In this document: positions 41,669 through 51,713 of the stretch, one piece after another
Layout of the letters: every line of letters begins with the position of its first letter
Position numbering within the stretch: position 1 is the first letter of the stretch
Origin: DATKSS01 sp035533335
GTDB taxonomy: Bacteria; Chloroflexota; Dormibacteria; Dormibacterales; Dormibacteraceae
DNA: 64,000 nt
Direction of reading: 5' to 3'
Assembly: GCA_035533335.1 (NCBI GenBank)
Contig: DATLUC010000137.1
Span: forward strand, 1-64,000
Position numbers and translations under genes: made by a program
Notes under the pieces: generated by a model
The model's input: only the letters and a program-made list of their open reading frames with translations
What the model was told of the DNA's origin: nothing
Database searches by the model: none

Positions 41669-43054
41669 GTGAGTGGATCCGCCACGGAGATCAAAGGATC
41701 AGTCGTGCCCGTTCGCCAGAGGCCTGCCTGGTCCAGGCCGGAGGCCGTCTACCTCTTCTTCTTCGCGAACGCCCTGGTCATCTTCGTCCTGTGGTGGTCC
41801 AGCTCCGGTTTCGAGATCACGCGCACCGCGAGCGACGCGCTCAACGGGCTGGGCCGGATCACGGGGCTGATCGGCACCTATCTCGTCCTCTGCCAGCTCC
41901 TGCTGATGGCACGAACGGCATGGCTCGAGGCGGCCCTCGGGTTCGAAAAGATGGCCGTCCTGCACAAGTGGAACGGCTATGCCGCCGTCGGGCTCATCCT
42001 GGCGCACGCCGTGTTTCAGACGCTCGGCTACCAGCTCGGTGACGGCAAGAACGTCGCTCAGCAGCTCGGCGACTTCATCGCAAACTACGAAGGCCTGCTC
42101 GGCGCGATCGTCGCCTTGGGGCTGTTCGTGGCCGTCGTCGTGGTCTCGATCGCGATCGCCAGGCGTCACCTCAAGTACGAGACCTGGTACTACGTCCATC
42201 TGTACACGTACCTGGCGGTGGCGCTTGCCTTCAGCCACCAGCTCGCCACAGGCGTCGACTTCGCCGGTAATCCCGTGTTCGTCTTCTACTGGTGCCTTCT
42301 CTATGTCTACGTGATCGGCCTCCTGGTCATCCATCGCGTCGCCAAGCCCCTTCTCGCGTACCAGCGCCACCGGTTCCGTGTCCAGTCCGTCCAGAAGGAG
42401 GCCCGGGGAGTGTTCTCGGTCTACATCGCCGGTCGTGATCTCGGGCAGTTCGACGCCCAGGCCGGCCAGTTTGCGATCTGGCGCTTCCTCGACCGGACGC
42501 GGTGGTGGCAGGCTCACCCGTTCTCGATCTCCGCGATCCCCGATGGGCGCCACCTGCGGATCACGGTCAAGAACATCGGCGACTTCACGAGCGCCATTCA
42601 CAACCTGAAACCCGGGACCCCAGTGCTGGTCGAGGGCCCCTTCGGCAAGTTCACCGAACGGCCCGCGCGACGCAAGGTGCTGCTGATCGCCGGCGGGATC
42701 GGCATCACTCCGATCCGGCCGCTCGCGGAGGAGATGGCGATGGACGGTTTCGACGTCCGTATCCTCTACAGGGCTCACGGACATGGAGACCTGGTCTTCA
42801 AGCAGGAGCTCGACTCGCTCGCCGAGCGGCACGGAGTCCGCCTCGATTACCTGCTGACCGAGGAAGGCGCGCGGAAGCGATCCAGGGACTCGTGGTTTCG
42901 CCCAGAGGTGCTGGCCAGGCTGGTGCCCGAGATCAAAGATCGCGTGGCTTACGTCTGTGGCCCCGTCCCGATGACGGCGTCGGTCGTTTCGAGTTTGCAA
43001 AAGCTGGGCGTTCCGCCCGACCAAATACGAACGGAGGCATTTCGACTGTCATGA
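41669..43054 (+). CDS. Ferric-reductase-like transmembrane FAD/NAD(P) oxidoreductase
   Basis: The 461-residue protein has six to seven membrane helices (about 27-245) with heme-ligand-type His in MAVLHKWNGYAAVG, LAHAVFQ, YYVHLYTYLAVALAFSHQ. A ferredoxin-reductase module follows, with the FAD motif HPFSIS and nucleotide motif LLIAGGIGITPIRPL and a CGP loop. It resembles flavocytochromes that move electrons across the membrane. The next two genes encode its probable outer FMN partner and the FMN-attaching enzyme. The start is GTG. Confidence 0.9.
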   Translation: MSGSATEIKGSVVPVRQRPAWSRPEAVYLFFFANALVIFVLWWSSSGFEITRTASDALNGLGRITGLIGTYLVLCQLLLMARTAWLEAALGFEKMAVLHKWNGYAAVGLILAHAVFQTLGYQLGDGKNVAQQLGDFIANYEGLLGAIVALGLFVAVVVVSIAIARRHLKYETWYYVHLYTYLAVALAFSHQLATGVDFAGNPVFVFYWCLLYVYVIGLLVIHRVAKPLLAYQRHRFRVQSVQKEARGVFSVYIAGRDLGQFDAQAGQFAIWRFLDRTRWWQAHPFSISAIPDGRHLRITVKNIGDFTSAIHNLKPGTPVLVEGPFGKFTERPARRKVLLIAGGIGITPIRPLAEEMAMDGFDVRILYRAHGHGDLVFKQELDSLAERHGVRLDYLLTEEGARKRSRDSWFRPEVLARLVPEIKDRVAYVCGPVPMTASVVSSLQKLGVPPDQIRTEAFRLS

Positions 43055-43548
43055 AAAGATCGGTGATTGTGACCGGCGCGGCGATGGTGGGCGTCGCCTG
43101 GCTCGTCAGCTACAAAGTCACCCCACATACCGCGGGATTGGCGTCGGCGCTGCCGGCGCAGTCGCCATCGCCCAATCAGCCCTCCCCGAGCCCGAGTGAT
43201 CCTGGCTCGCCGTCATCGTCGCCGTCGCCGTCCCCCAGCCCCAGCCCCAGCCCCAGCCCGACCGGGGCGAACGGCACCTTCACGGGGTCGGATTTCCCGA
43301 ACAGGTTTGGTGACGTGCAGGTGAAGGTGATCATCAGCAACGGCCGGATCACCGACGTGCAGCCCATCCAGATGCCCCAGGACCGCGCGCAGTCGGCCTA
43401 CATCAGCCAGGTGGCGGGTCCGATGCTGCACGACGAGGTGATCCAGGCCCAGAGCGCGCAGATCGACATCATCAGCGGCGCTACGTACACCAGCCAGTCG
43501 TACGCGCAGTCGGTGGAGTCCGCTCTGCAGCAAGCGCACATGGGCTGA
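43051..43548 (+). CDS. FMN-binding domain protein, membrane-anchored
   Basis: The 165-residue protein has an N-terminal membrane anchor (about 4-20), a Pro-Ser repeat spacer (about 38-70), and an FMN_bind domain. The motif DIISGATYTSQSY contains SGATYT, where the last Thr accepts covalent FMN through a phosphoester bond. ApbE, the enzyme making this bond, is encoded next. It is likely an extracytoplasmic electron carrier. The ATG overlaps the oxidoreductase stop by 4 bp, with GGAGG 13 bp upstream. Confidence 0.93.
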   Translation: MKRSVIVTGAAMVGVAWLVSYKVTPHTAGLASALPAQSPSPNQPSPSPSDPGSPSSSPSPSPSPSPSPSPTGANGTFTGSDFPNRFGDVQVKVIISNGRITDVQPIQMPQDRAQSAYISQVAGPMLHDEVIQAQSAQIDIISGATYTSQSYAQSVESALQQAHMG

Positions 43549-44322
43549 TTGGTCGAACCGACGGCTCCCGCGCATCGGGTCCAGGAGGTGATGGGCATGC
43601 CCGTCACGGTTCACGTCGCCGACGCGGGTGTCGACGACTCCGTGCTGGACGAGGTGTTCGCTGACTTCACGCTCCTGGACGGCGTGTTCAGCACGTTCAT
43701 CGCGGACAGCGCGGTGAGCCGCATCAACAGGGGTGAGCTGAAAGAAGAGGAAGCGGGAGACCTGGTCCTCCAGGCGCTGCATCTCTGCCGCCAGTACGAA
43801 CGAGCCACGGACGGCTACTTCTCGGCCTGGCTCGGCGGCAGGCTCGACCCGTCGGGCCTCGTCAAGGGATGGGCGATCGACCGTGGCTGCTCGATCCTCG
43901 ACCGCCACGGCTGCGAGAACTTCTTTGTCGACGCGGGTGGTGACGTGCAGACCCGCGGGATGAGCGAAGGTGGTGGACCCTGGCGCGTGGGGATCAGGCA
44001 CCCGGTCCAGAAGGACAAGGTCGTGCGGGTGGTTCTCGCAAGCGGGCTGGCCGTCGCCACGTCCGGCACGTACGAGAAGGGCGACCACATCGTCGATCCC
44101 CACACCGGGCGAGAGGCGGACGAGCTCCTCAGCTTCACCGTGGTCGGGCCTGACATTCTCCAGGCCGACGTGTACGCGACGGCGGCGTTCGCGATGGGCA
44201 GGGACGGCGGCCTTGCCTTCATCGAGCGAGCCGGGGGCTACGAGGCCTACGCCATCGACCGCAAGCTCAAAGCAAAGAGGACGCCGGGATTCGACGTCCT
44301 CTGCGATGCCATCTCAGCCTGA
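43549..44322 (+). CDS. apbE: FAD:protein FMN transferase (ApbE)
   Basis: The 257-residue protein has the ApbE motifs: VMGMPVTV at the N-terminus, DPSGLVKGWAIDRG, FFVDAGGDVQTRG, ATSGTYEKGDHIVDPHTG with the metal-binding Asp, and DVYATAAFAMG. It has no signal peptide, so FMN transfer may occur inside, or the protein may be exported by another route. TTG 43549 directly after the stop is chosen because the MGMPV segment belongs to the conserved domain; an AGGAGG at 43583-43588 would favour a later ATG (43591 or 43597). Confidence 0.92.
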   Translation: MVEPTAPAHRVQEVMGMPVTVHVADAGVDDSVLDEVFADFTLLDGVFSTFIADSAVSRINRGELKEEEAGDLVLQALHLCRQYERATDGYFSAWLGGRLDPSGLVKGWAIDRGCSILDRHGCENFFVDAGGDVQTRGMSEGGGPWRVGIRHPVQKDKVVRVVLASGLAVATSGTYEKGDHIVDPHTGREADELLSFTVVGPDILQADVYATAAFAMGRDGGLAFIERAGGYEAYAIDRKLKAKRTPGFDVLCDAISA

Positions 44323-44336
44323 TCGGCCGACTTGAT

Positions 44337-45113
44337 CTAGCCTCCGGTCGCTGAGCCGGCGGGCGGAGCAAAGCCGCCGCCGAACCCGCCCCGGCCTCCG
44401 CCGCCGAACCCGGTCGCGCAGGTGCCGGACGGCCCGGCGGGGGTGATCATGAGAGAAGTCGCCGCGACCGTGCCGGCGGCATCCTTGGGCCCTGTCGCGC
44501 GAACGCACTCGCCCGTCTGCAGGTCGGCCGACGTGACGGAGAAGTTCCTGGTCACGACCACGGTCGTCGGGACCGTGATCGTCTGGCTGCCGCTGGCCGT
44601 CGTCAGGACGGTGACCGACGTGCCGCTGGCCGCGGTGACCTCACCCGTGACGATCGCCCGGTTGGCGAATCCGCTCGGGGTTGGCCTGGGGGAAGCGCTT
44701 GGACGCGGCGTTGCGCCGGCTCCCGGAAACGCTCCGAAGCTCGCGGCACAGCCGGCGGCCGTCTTGGGCGCAAGTCGCACCGAGGTCGCGGTGACCGCCC
44801 CGGTGGCATCCTTGGTCCCGGTCGCGACAATGCAGGTTCCGACCGTGATGTCGGCCAGCGTCGCGATCGAGGTCTTGGTGATGGACGTGGTGGTCGAGTA
44901 GGTGACGGTGGTGTCGCCGTTGGGGCCGGTGATGATCAGCGTCTGTCCGTTGATCTGCACCAGCTGACCCGAGGTGCCGTTGCGAAACGCGGCCGCGCCA
45001 CCGCCCGGCCTTGGTGAAGCTGCCGTGCCGGAGTTGGATGCGCTGGCCGCGCTGCCGCACGCGGTTGCGACGATGGTGGCCCCGACCACCACCAGCAGGT
45101 TCGAACGTTTCAT
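44337..45113 (-). CDS. DUF5666-like lipoprotein
   Basis: A 258-residue lipoprotein (VGATIVATACGS lipobox) with two DUF5666-like beta modules. Each has a NGQTLIITGPNGDTTVTYS or GTSVTVLTTASGSQTITV strand set followed by a TxGxCVxATG turn. The two parts are separated by a PRPSASPRPTPSG linker and the C-terminus is Gly-rich. The function is unknown. It lies just downstream of the MacB-like permease and is probably exported with the same system or senses it. Confidence 0.8.
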   Translation of the reverse strand: MKRSNLLVVVGATIVATACGSAASASNSGTAASPRPGGGAAAFRNGTSGQLVQINGQTLIITGPNGDTTVTYSTTTSITKTSIATLADITVGTCIVATGTKDATGAVTATSVRLAPKTAAGCAASFGAFPGAGATPRPSASPRPTPSGFANRAIVTGEVTAASGTSVTVLTTASGSQTITVPTTVVVTRNFSVTSADLQTGECVRATGPKDAAGTVAATSLMITPAGPSGTCATGFGGGGRGGFGGGFAPPAGSATGG

Positions 45114-45135
45114 TGGTCCCTCCTGAGACAGGTTT

Positions 45136-46346
45136 TCATTGAGCTCTTAGTGCTTCGATCGGCGCGAGCCGAGCTGCTCTCAGCGCCGGGTAGACTCCGA
45201 AGACGAGGCCCACTGCGACCGCCACTCCGACGGCGACCAGGACCGGCAAGGGTGTGATGTGGACCGCGATGTTGGCGGTGCGTGGAACGATGTACCCGGC
45301 CGCCAGGCCGGTGCCGACTCCGAGCAGCCCGCCCACCGCGGTGAGCACTCCGGCCTCGATCACGAACTGGCGGAAGAGATCGCCTGGTGTCGCGCCGAGG
45401 GCCTTGCGCAGGCCGATCTCGCTCGTGCGCTCGGTGACCGACACCAACATGATGTTCATGACGCCGATCCCACCTACCAGTAGCGATATCGCAGCCACGC
45501 TGGCGAGCAAGATGGTCAGCGTCTGGGTGACTGCCTGCGCGGTGCTGAGCACCTGCGTCTGAGACGTGATCGAGAAGTCAGCCTGGGATGAGTTGGTGAT
45601 GTGGTGGGTCTGCAGGAGGATCTGGTCGGCCTCGAGGTAAGCCGAGCCAATGGTCGAGCTGCTGGTGGCGCTGAGGAGGATGCGCTGCACCGATCCCGCG
45701 CCGCCGACGAGCTCGTCCTGTGCGGTCGTGAGCGGAACCACGGCGAGGTCGTCCGCGTTGCCGAAACCCTGGCTGCCGCTCGAAGCCAGGATGCCAATGA
45801 CCTGGAACGGGATGCCTTTGACCGTCACCAGGTCGCCCACCGCGGCCCCGAGGTTCGACGCCGTGGTGGCGCCGAGGACGATGACCTGGCCCCTCTTGCT
45901 CACGTCCGACGCGCTGATGAAGATCCCGGTTCCCATGTTGCGAGCGTTGGCGACCAGCCAGTCAGGCGTGCTGCCCGAAACCGTCGTGCTCCAGTTGCTC
46001 GACCCGTCGATGATCGATTCGCGACCCTGCACGACCGGGGCGACCGCCTGGATGTCGGGCGCGTTCTGGTGGTCCGCCAGCCCGCTCACGTCGGCCATGG
46101 TCAGCGTGTTGGCGCTGCCGCCGCCTCCAAAAACGCCGGCGGAGACCGTGCTGCCGGGCGAGATCGTCAGAAGGTTGGTGCCGAGCGACGAGATGCGTGC
46201 CGTGACGCTGTCGGACGAGGCCTGGCCAATGCCCACAGTGGAGATCACCGCGGCGACGCCGAAAAGGATGCCCAGGGTGGTCAGCACGGACCGCAGGCGG
46301 TGGCCCAGCAGGCTCCGGAGCCCGGTCTCGATGGTGTGCAGGAGGC

Positions 46347-46350
<4 letters not shown>
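45136..46350 (-). CDS. MacB-like ABC permease
   Basis: The 404-residue permease has one N-terminal helix, a large outer MacB_PCD domain, and three C-terminal helices with SVTERTSEIGLRKALGATPGDLFRQFVIEAG, the FtsX/MacB signature. It works by mechanotransmission and not by a substrate channel across the membrane. The GTG start overlaps the ATPase stop by 4 bp. Confidence 0.93.
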
Positions 46351-47031
<681 letters not shown>

Positions 47032-47039
<8 letters not shown>

Positions 47040-48621
47040 CGGGCCCTCCGCGGAAACCTCCGCCGCCGCCTGGGCGGCCGCCGGCGCCAAACGCTGTCCC
47101 GGTACCGCTGCTCGGAACCGCGCTCGTGATCACGGCGATTACGACGACCTGGCCCAGCTTGAGCCCTGATGTGATCTCCGTGCGCGTGGGGTCGGACGCC
47201 CCGGTCGTCACCGCGACCGCGTGCGGCGCGCCGTTGGTCATCACCTCGACCGTGGTCCCGGCGCCGGTCGTGTGCACCGCGCTGGTCGGCACCGTGAGGA
47301 CGTGGACGACCTGGTTCACCACGATGCTGGCGGTGGCCGAGATGCCGGGTTTGATCGAGTTGCTGGTGTCGGTCAGCTGAGCGGTCACCCCGAAGGTCGC
47401 CACGCCGGACGTGATCGTCGCCGCGGGCGAGATGGCGGTGATCTTGCCGAGGACTGCCTGGGTGGCGCCCGCCGGGGTGACCTGCACGGTCTGACCGATC
47501 GCGACCAGGTTGACCTGGGAGTCGCTCACCGTGCCCGTCATCTCATAGGCGCCGGGGGTGTAGACGACGATCGCGTTGGTGCTCGTCGAGCTCGTGCCCC
47601 CACCCGACACGGCCTGGCCGGCAGTGATGTTGACCTGGGCGACGACCCCCGCGATGGGCGCGGTCAGTGTGGCGCCGTCGAGCTCGTGCTGAATCGTGTT
47701 CACGTTGACCTGGTCGATCTCGATCTGCGCCGTGTCGATCTCGAGGGTCTGCGGCGAGGCGGCGGTGTAGAGGGCCGAAAGCGAGCTCTGCGCGCTGGCC
47801 AGCTGCTGGCGGGCCGTGGCGAGCTGTGCCGCCGCCTGGTCGTTGCTCTGCTGCGCCTTGACCGTCGCCGCGTTCACCGGGGCCTGCGCCAAGGCCAGAG
47901 CGCTTTGGTCGGTCGCAAGTGTGTTCTCGGCGGTGGTCAGTGCGGTTTGGTCAGCGTTGACAGCGTTCTGGTCGGACGTGCATATGGGGCCCAACGGGCA
48001 GTCGGCCGCAGCGGCCAAATTGGCCTGGTCAGTAGCCAACTGGGCTTTGTCGGCGGTGATGGCCGCCTGGTCGGTGGTGATCTTGGCCTGGTCTGTCGTG
48101 ATCGCCGGCTGCGCGGCTGCCTGGGCCGCCGCCACCGCCTGCGCGTTGATGGCCTCGGTGTCGTTGAGGCTGGTCTGCGCGTTGCTGACCGAGACCTGGG
48201 CCGCGTTGACCGAGTTCTGCGCGGAGGACAGGCTCTGCGCGGTCGGACCGGCCTTGTCCTGCGCCAGCTTCGCGTAGGCGGCGGCGAGAGTCGCCTGCGC
48301 CTGCAGCAGCTGAGCGGACAACAGAGTCGGATCGAGCGCGGCAAGCGTGTCTCCTGCGGGAACGGACTCGCCGACGGCCACGTTCACGGACTGGACTGCG
48401 CCGGCTGACGCGAAGTTGAGGGTTGCCTCGGCCACCGGCGTCAGGTTGCCGGCCATGCCGATGGACTGGGTGATCGTGCCGTAGGTGACCGTCGCCGTCC
48501 GGTAGGTGGTCGTGATCTTGCCGGCCTGGGCGTAAACCATCGACCCCCCGAGCATTGCGGTCACGACCACCAGCACGATCAGGACCCTTCGCTGCAGCAA
48601 CGTTCGCCAGGACAACTTCAT
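47032..48621 (-). CDS. HlyD/MacA-like membrane fusion protein with long coiled coil
   Basis: The 529-residue protein has an N-terminal membrane helix (VLIVLVVVTAMLGGSMVYA), split biotinyl-lipoyl domain halves, and a long Ala/Gln/Asp-rich hairpin (about 105-310). The hairpin carries repeated TTDQAxIT-type heptads and a two-Cys insertion (DCPLGPICTSDQ). A beta-barrel and a Gly-rich tail follow. In monoderms such adaptors work with MacB-type permeases on cell-wall or antibiotic stress. It is the first gene of the adaptor-ATPase-permease operon; GGAG precedes ATG 48621. Confidence 0.92.
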
Positions 48622-48787
48622 GAGATCACTCCAGATGATGTTGAAACTTAGATCAGCCGGAACGAACCCCCGGGCATGGCCGAAGGATGCCGGGGGCGGC
48701 TGGGACCCAGCTGACAGAAACCTGAGAGTCGGCTGAGAATTCGAGCCCGGCGCCGGGGTGGCGGAAGTGCCACCCTTTGAGTTGACG

Positions 48788-49792
48788 ATGCGCAGGATCG
48801 ACGCCTTCGCCCACATCCTCCCGGCGCGCTACCTCGCTCGCCTGGACAAGCATCTCGAGCGCTCGATGGACCCGGGTCGGCTGCGCTACTACCGGGAGGG
48901 AGTCTTCGATTACGACCCGGTCCTGATCGACCTGGATGCGCGCTGGCGCGCGATCGAGCCTTTCGGCGACTACGTACAGGTGCTCGTGCTGGCCGTGCCG
49001 CCGCTCGAGGACGTGGGGCCGCCTGCCGTCGCCGCCGAGTTCGCCCGCATGGCCAACGACGAGATGGCGGAGCTCGTTCAGAGGCACCCCGACCATTTCG
49101 CCGGGTTCGCCGCGGCCCTGCCCCTGAACGACACCGACGAATCTCTGAGAGAGATCGACCGCGCCAGCTCGCAGCTCGGCGCGCTGGGCGCGCAGATGTT
49201 CAGCAACATGCAGGGTATCCCGCTGGACGACCGGCGATTCGAGCCGATCTTCGCGAGGCTGGAGGATCTCGGGCGGACGGTGTGGCTGCACCCCACTCGC
49301 AACGCCACGTGGCCGGACTATCCGACCGAGAGGGCGTCCGACTACGGCCTTTGGTGGTCGATCGGATGGCCGTACGAGACGGCTGCCGCGCTCTCGCGGC
49401 TCGTGTACTCAGGCCTGATGGGACGGCATCCGAACCTGCGCCTGATCGCCCATCACGGCGGCGGAATGGTCCCGCATTTCTCCGCGCGCCTGGGGATGGG
49501 GCCCGGTTACCGGCAGGTCAAGGACACCCTGCCGCTGCCGCCGGTCGACTACTTCCGCCGCTTCTACGCCGACACCGCGCTGTTCGGCGCCCCGCACGCC
49601 GTGCGCTGCGTGCTCGATTTCTTCGGGCCGCAACACGTGCTTTTCGGCACGGACATGCCGCTCGGGCCGCCCCACGCAGTGGAGGCGACGCTCGACGACA
49701 TCGAAGCCTGCAAGCTGTCGGACGAGGACAGGTCCGCGGTGTACTCCGGTAATGCCGCGCGCCTGCTCGGCCTCGCACCAGCCTCGCGATGA
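48788..49792 (+). CDS. ACMSD-like amidohydrolase/decarboxylase
   Basis: The 334-residue TIM barrel of the COG2159 amidohydrolase-2 type starts MRRIDAFAHILPARYL. It has TVWLHPTRN, LRLIAHHGGGMVPHF and HVLFGTDMPLG, holding the barrel His residues and the catalytic Asp. The first metal motif reads FAH and not HxH, so one ligand is missing, as in some uncharacterised relatives. It may decarboxylate or hydrolyse a cyclic or aromatic acid. An upstream GTG (48758) would add ten residues. Confidence 0.85.
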   Translation: MRRIDAFAHILPARYLARLDKHLERSMDPGRLRYYREGVFDYDPVLIDLDARWRAIEPFGDYVQVLVLAVPPLEDVGPPAVAAEFARMANDEMAELVQRHPDHFAGFAAALPLNDTDESLREIDRASSQLGALGAQMFSNMQGIPLDDRRFEPIFARLEDLGRTVWLHPTRNATWPDYPTERASDYGLWWSIGWPYETAAALSRLVYSGLMGRHPNLRLIAHHGGGMVPHFSARLGMGPGYRQVKDTLPLPPVDYFRRFYADTALFGAPHAVRCVLDFFGPQHVLFGTDMPLGPPHAVEATLDDIEACKLSDEDRSAVYSGNAARLLGLAPASR

Positions 49793-49882
49793 TGGCGCCC
49801 AGAGGCTGAAGGCCCAGCCAATCACGGGCCAACGGCCGGCGAGCCTTGGTGGCACCCCGCCTAGATTGAATTTTGAAAGACC

Positions 49883-50930
49883 ATGCGTTGGAGAAGGTTC
49901 GCCCTGCCCTTCGTTCTCGTCCTGGTCATGTCTTGCGGATCGCAGGCCATCGCACCGCGGCAGTCGCCTTCGCCGTCTGAGCCGATCGTCAGTCCGGTGG
50001 CAACGCCAACCCCCCCCACCAGCGGAGTCGCCTGCCGTCGAGTGGAAGGCGAACCTTCACCTGAATGCTCAGGCGTTTCAGCTCAACCGTCCGGTGGCGC
50101 TGATCGACATGACGTCGGGCCGGCAGGTGAGTGTCGTCGGACCGGGGCAGTTGACGGTCGCCTATGACACGTCCTCCGGCGGCCTGGCCTACTGGATGAC
50201 CGATTACTCCGTGAGCCACGGCTTGCCCAACGGCCTGCTCAAAGATGAGGTGACGGCATCCGTGAACGCGGCGCCGGCATCGCCAACGCCCTATGTGCTG
50301 CCTCCATCCCTCGCCGGCGCGGAATGGACCCGGCTGCCGACGAACGCCAAAGTCGTCGCCCTGACGTTCGACGCGGGCGGCAACGACGCCGGGGTGACGC
50401 CCATCCTCGCCGCGCTCGCCGCGGACCGAGTTCCGGGAACCTTCTTCATGACGGGCCGGTGGGTTGAGGTCTATCCGGCAAGAGCCAGGCAGATAGGCGC
50501 TCTGTATCCGGTCGGCAATCACACCTATGACCATCCCCACCTGACGGCCCTGACCGATGCCCAGGTCCAGGAGGAGGTGGCACAGGCCGGGCTGCTGATC
50601 TCATCGGCGACCGGGCGCGACACTCGCCCGCTGTTCCGATTCCCGTATGGCGACTCGGACTCGCGAACCCTGGCGGACGTCCACGCGCTCGGATACGGCG
50701 GAATCGGGTGGACCGTAGACACGCTCGGATGGGAAGGACGCTCCAACGGCCAGACTCCGGACACGGTGCTGCGGCGGGTGCTCGCCAAGCTTCAGCCGGG
50801 TGAGATCGTGCTGATGCACCTTGGCGCCGCCACCGATGGAACCACCCTTGACGCGGACGCGCTTCCGGCGGTGGTCCGCGAAATCCAGGCCCGGGGCTAT
50901 TCGCTCGCCGTGGTGGGCGATTTCGCCTGA
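49883..50930 (+). pseudogene. Polysaccharide deacetylase lipoprotein, frameshifted at a C8 run
   Basis: ATG 49883 gives a lipoprotein signal (LPFVLVLVMSCGS) and a Ser/Pro linker. At eight C residues (50010-50017) the frame ends soon after at 50167. With seven C residues it joins the long frame with a full NodB domain: VALTFDAGGND, NHTYDHPHL and RFPYGDSDSR, the metal Asp/His/His and substrate loops. It would deacetylate cell-wall or biofilm glycan outside the membrane. Either the C tract is a sequencing miscall or it is a slippage site. Confidence 0.8.
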
Positions 50931-50940
50931 GGGGCCCGGA

Positions 50941-51588
50941 CTAGACCGGCTGTGGCTCCAGCCGGCGCTCGAGCCGGTGGGATCTCAACAGCCAGATCCC
51001 GGTCGTCACGAAAAAGACCGTCAGGACCAGGGTGAAGGGCCTCTGGAACAGGCCGTCCGGATAGTGCACGAGCGGGCGGATGGCAAGGGCGAAGGCTTCG
51101 ATCGCGAACGAAGCTATCCCGGCCGCCATCCAGGTTCGTCGGGGAGGCGACAGGTGCGCGTGGTCGCGAGAGCCGAAGAACAGGACCAGCGGCGCCACGC
51201 TCGCGAGGCCAAAGCAGATCTGGGCCATCGTTCCGTGCAGGACGCCCGCCACGAAAGAGGTGGGGTCTTGCTGGAAGATCCCCGTCGCGATCTGAAAAGC
51301 GCCCGCGCCGACCACCAGGGCCGCCCCTGCGCGCCAGGCCTGGCCGCCGCGGATCGACAGAGCCATGCCCAACCCGAGGACTATGGCGAGGACTCCTGGG
51401 ACCAGGAAGAAACCGAGATCGAAGATCGTCGCGTTCTGGGTGCCGCGGGTGGCGAGGTCGCTGAAGGGTCTGGTCAGGAGGTTGTAGCCATGGCGGGTCA
51501 GGCCCATGGTCAGGAACTCCGACCACATGAGGATGGGGGCCCCCAGGGCTGCAAAACCGGCCGCGCTTCGCCATTTGGGGGTGAGCAT
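50941..51588 (-). CDS. DUF998 membrane protein
   Basis: The 215-residue protein has about six membrane helices and the DUF998 look: WSEFLTMGLTRHGYNLLTRPFSDLATRGTQN, then FLVPGVLAIVLGLGMA and HGTMAQICFGLASVAPLVLFF. The function is unknown. It converges on the deacetylase with 10 bp between stops and diverges from the patatin gene. Confidence 0.85.
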   Translation of the reverse strand: MLTPKWRSAAGFAALGAPILMWSEFLTMGLTRHGYNLLTRPFSDLATRGTQNATIFDLGFFLVPGVLAIVLGLGMALSIRGGQAWRAGAALVVGAGAFQIATGIFQQDPTSFVAGVLHGTMAQICFGLASVAPLVLFFGSRDHAHLSPPRRTWMAAGIASFAIEAFALAIRPLVHYPDGLFQRPFTLVLTVFFVTTGIWLLRSHRLERRLEPQPV

Positions 51589-51713
51589 CGGTGAATGTTA
51601 TGCCCCCGCCCGAATCCGTCGAAACGCCATTCGAACAGAGGGTATCCGACCCACGTTTACGAGGACCTCCGACCCTAACGGGGTCGCGATCGGTGGGGCA
51701 TCCTGAATGGCAA

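Noticed and set aside
41699..43024. Minus-strand frame of about 440 codons opposite the ferric-reductase-like gene
   Set aside because: Composition is typical of an antisense shadow and there is no family match by eye.
43160..43262. Pro-Ser coding repeat as a satellite or regulatory repeat
   Set aside because: It encodes the flexible spacer between the membrane anchor and the FMN-binding domain, a normal feature of such proteins.
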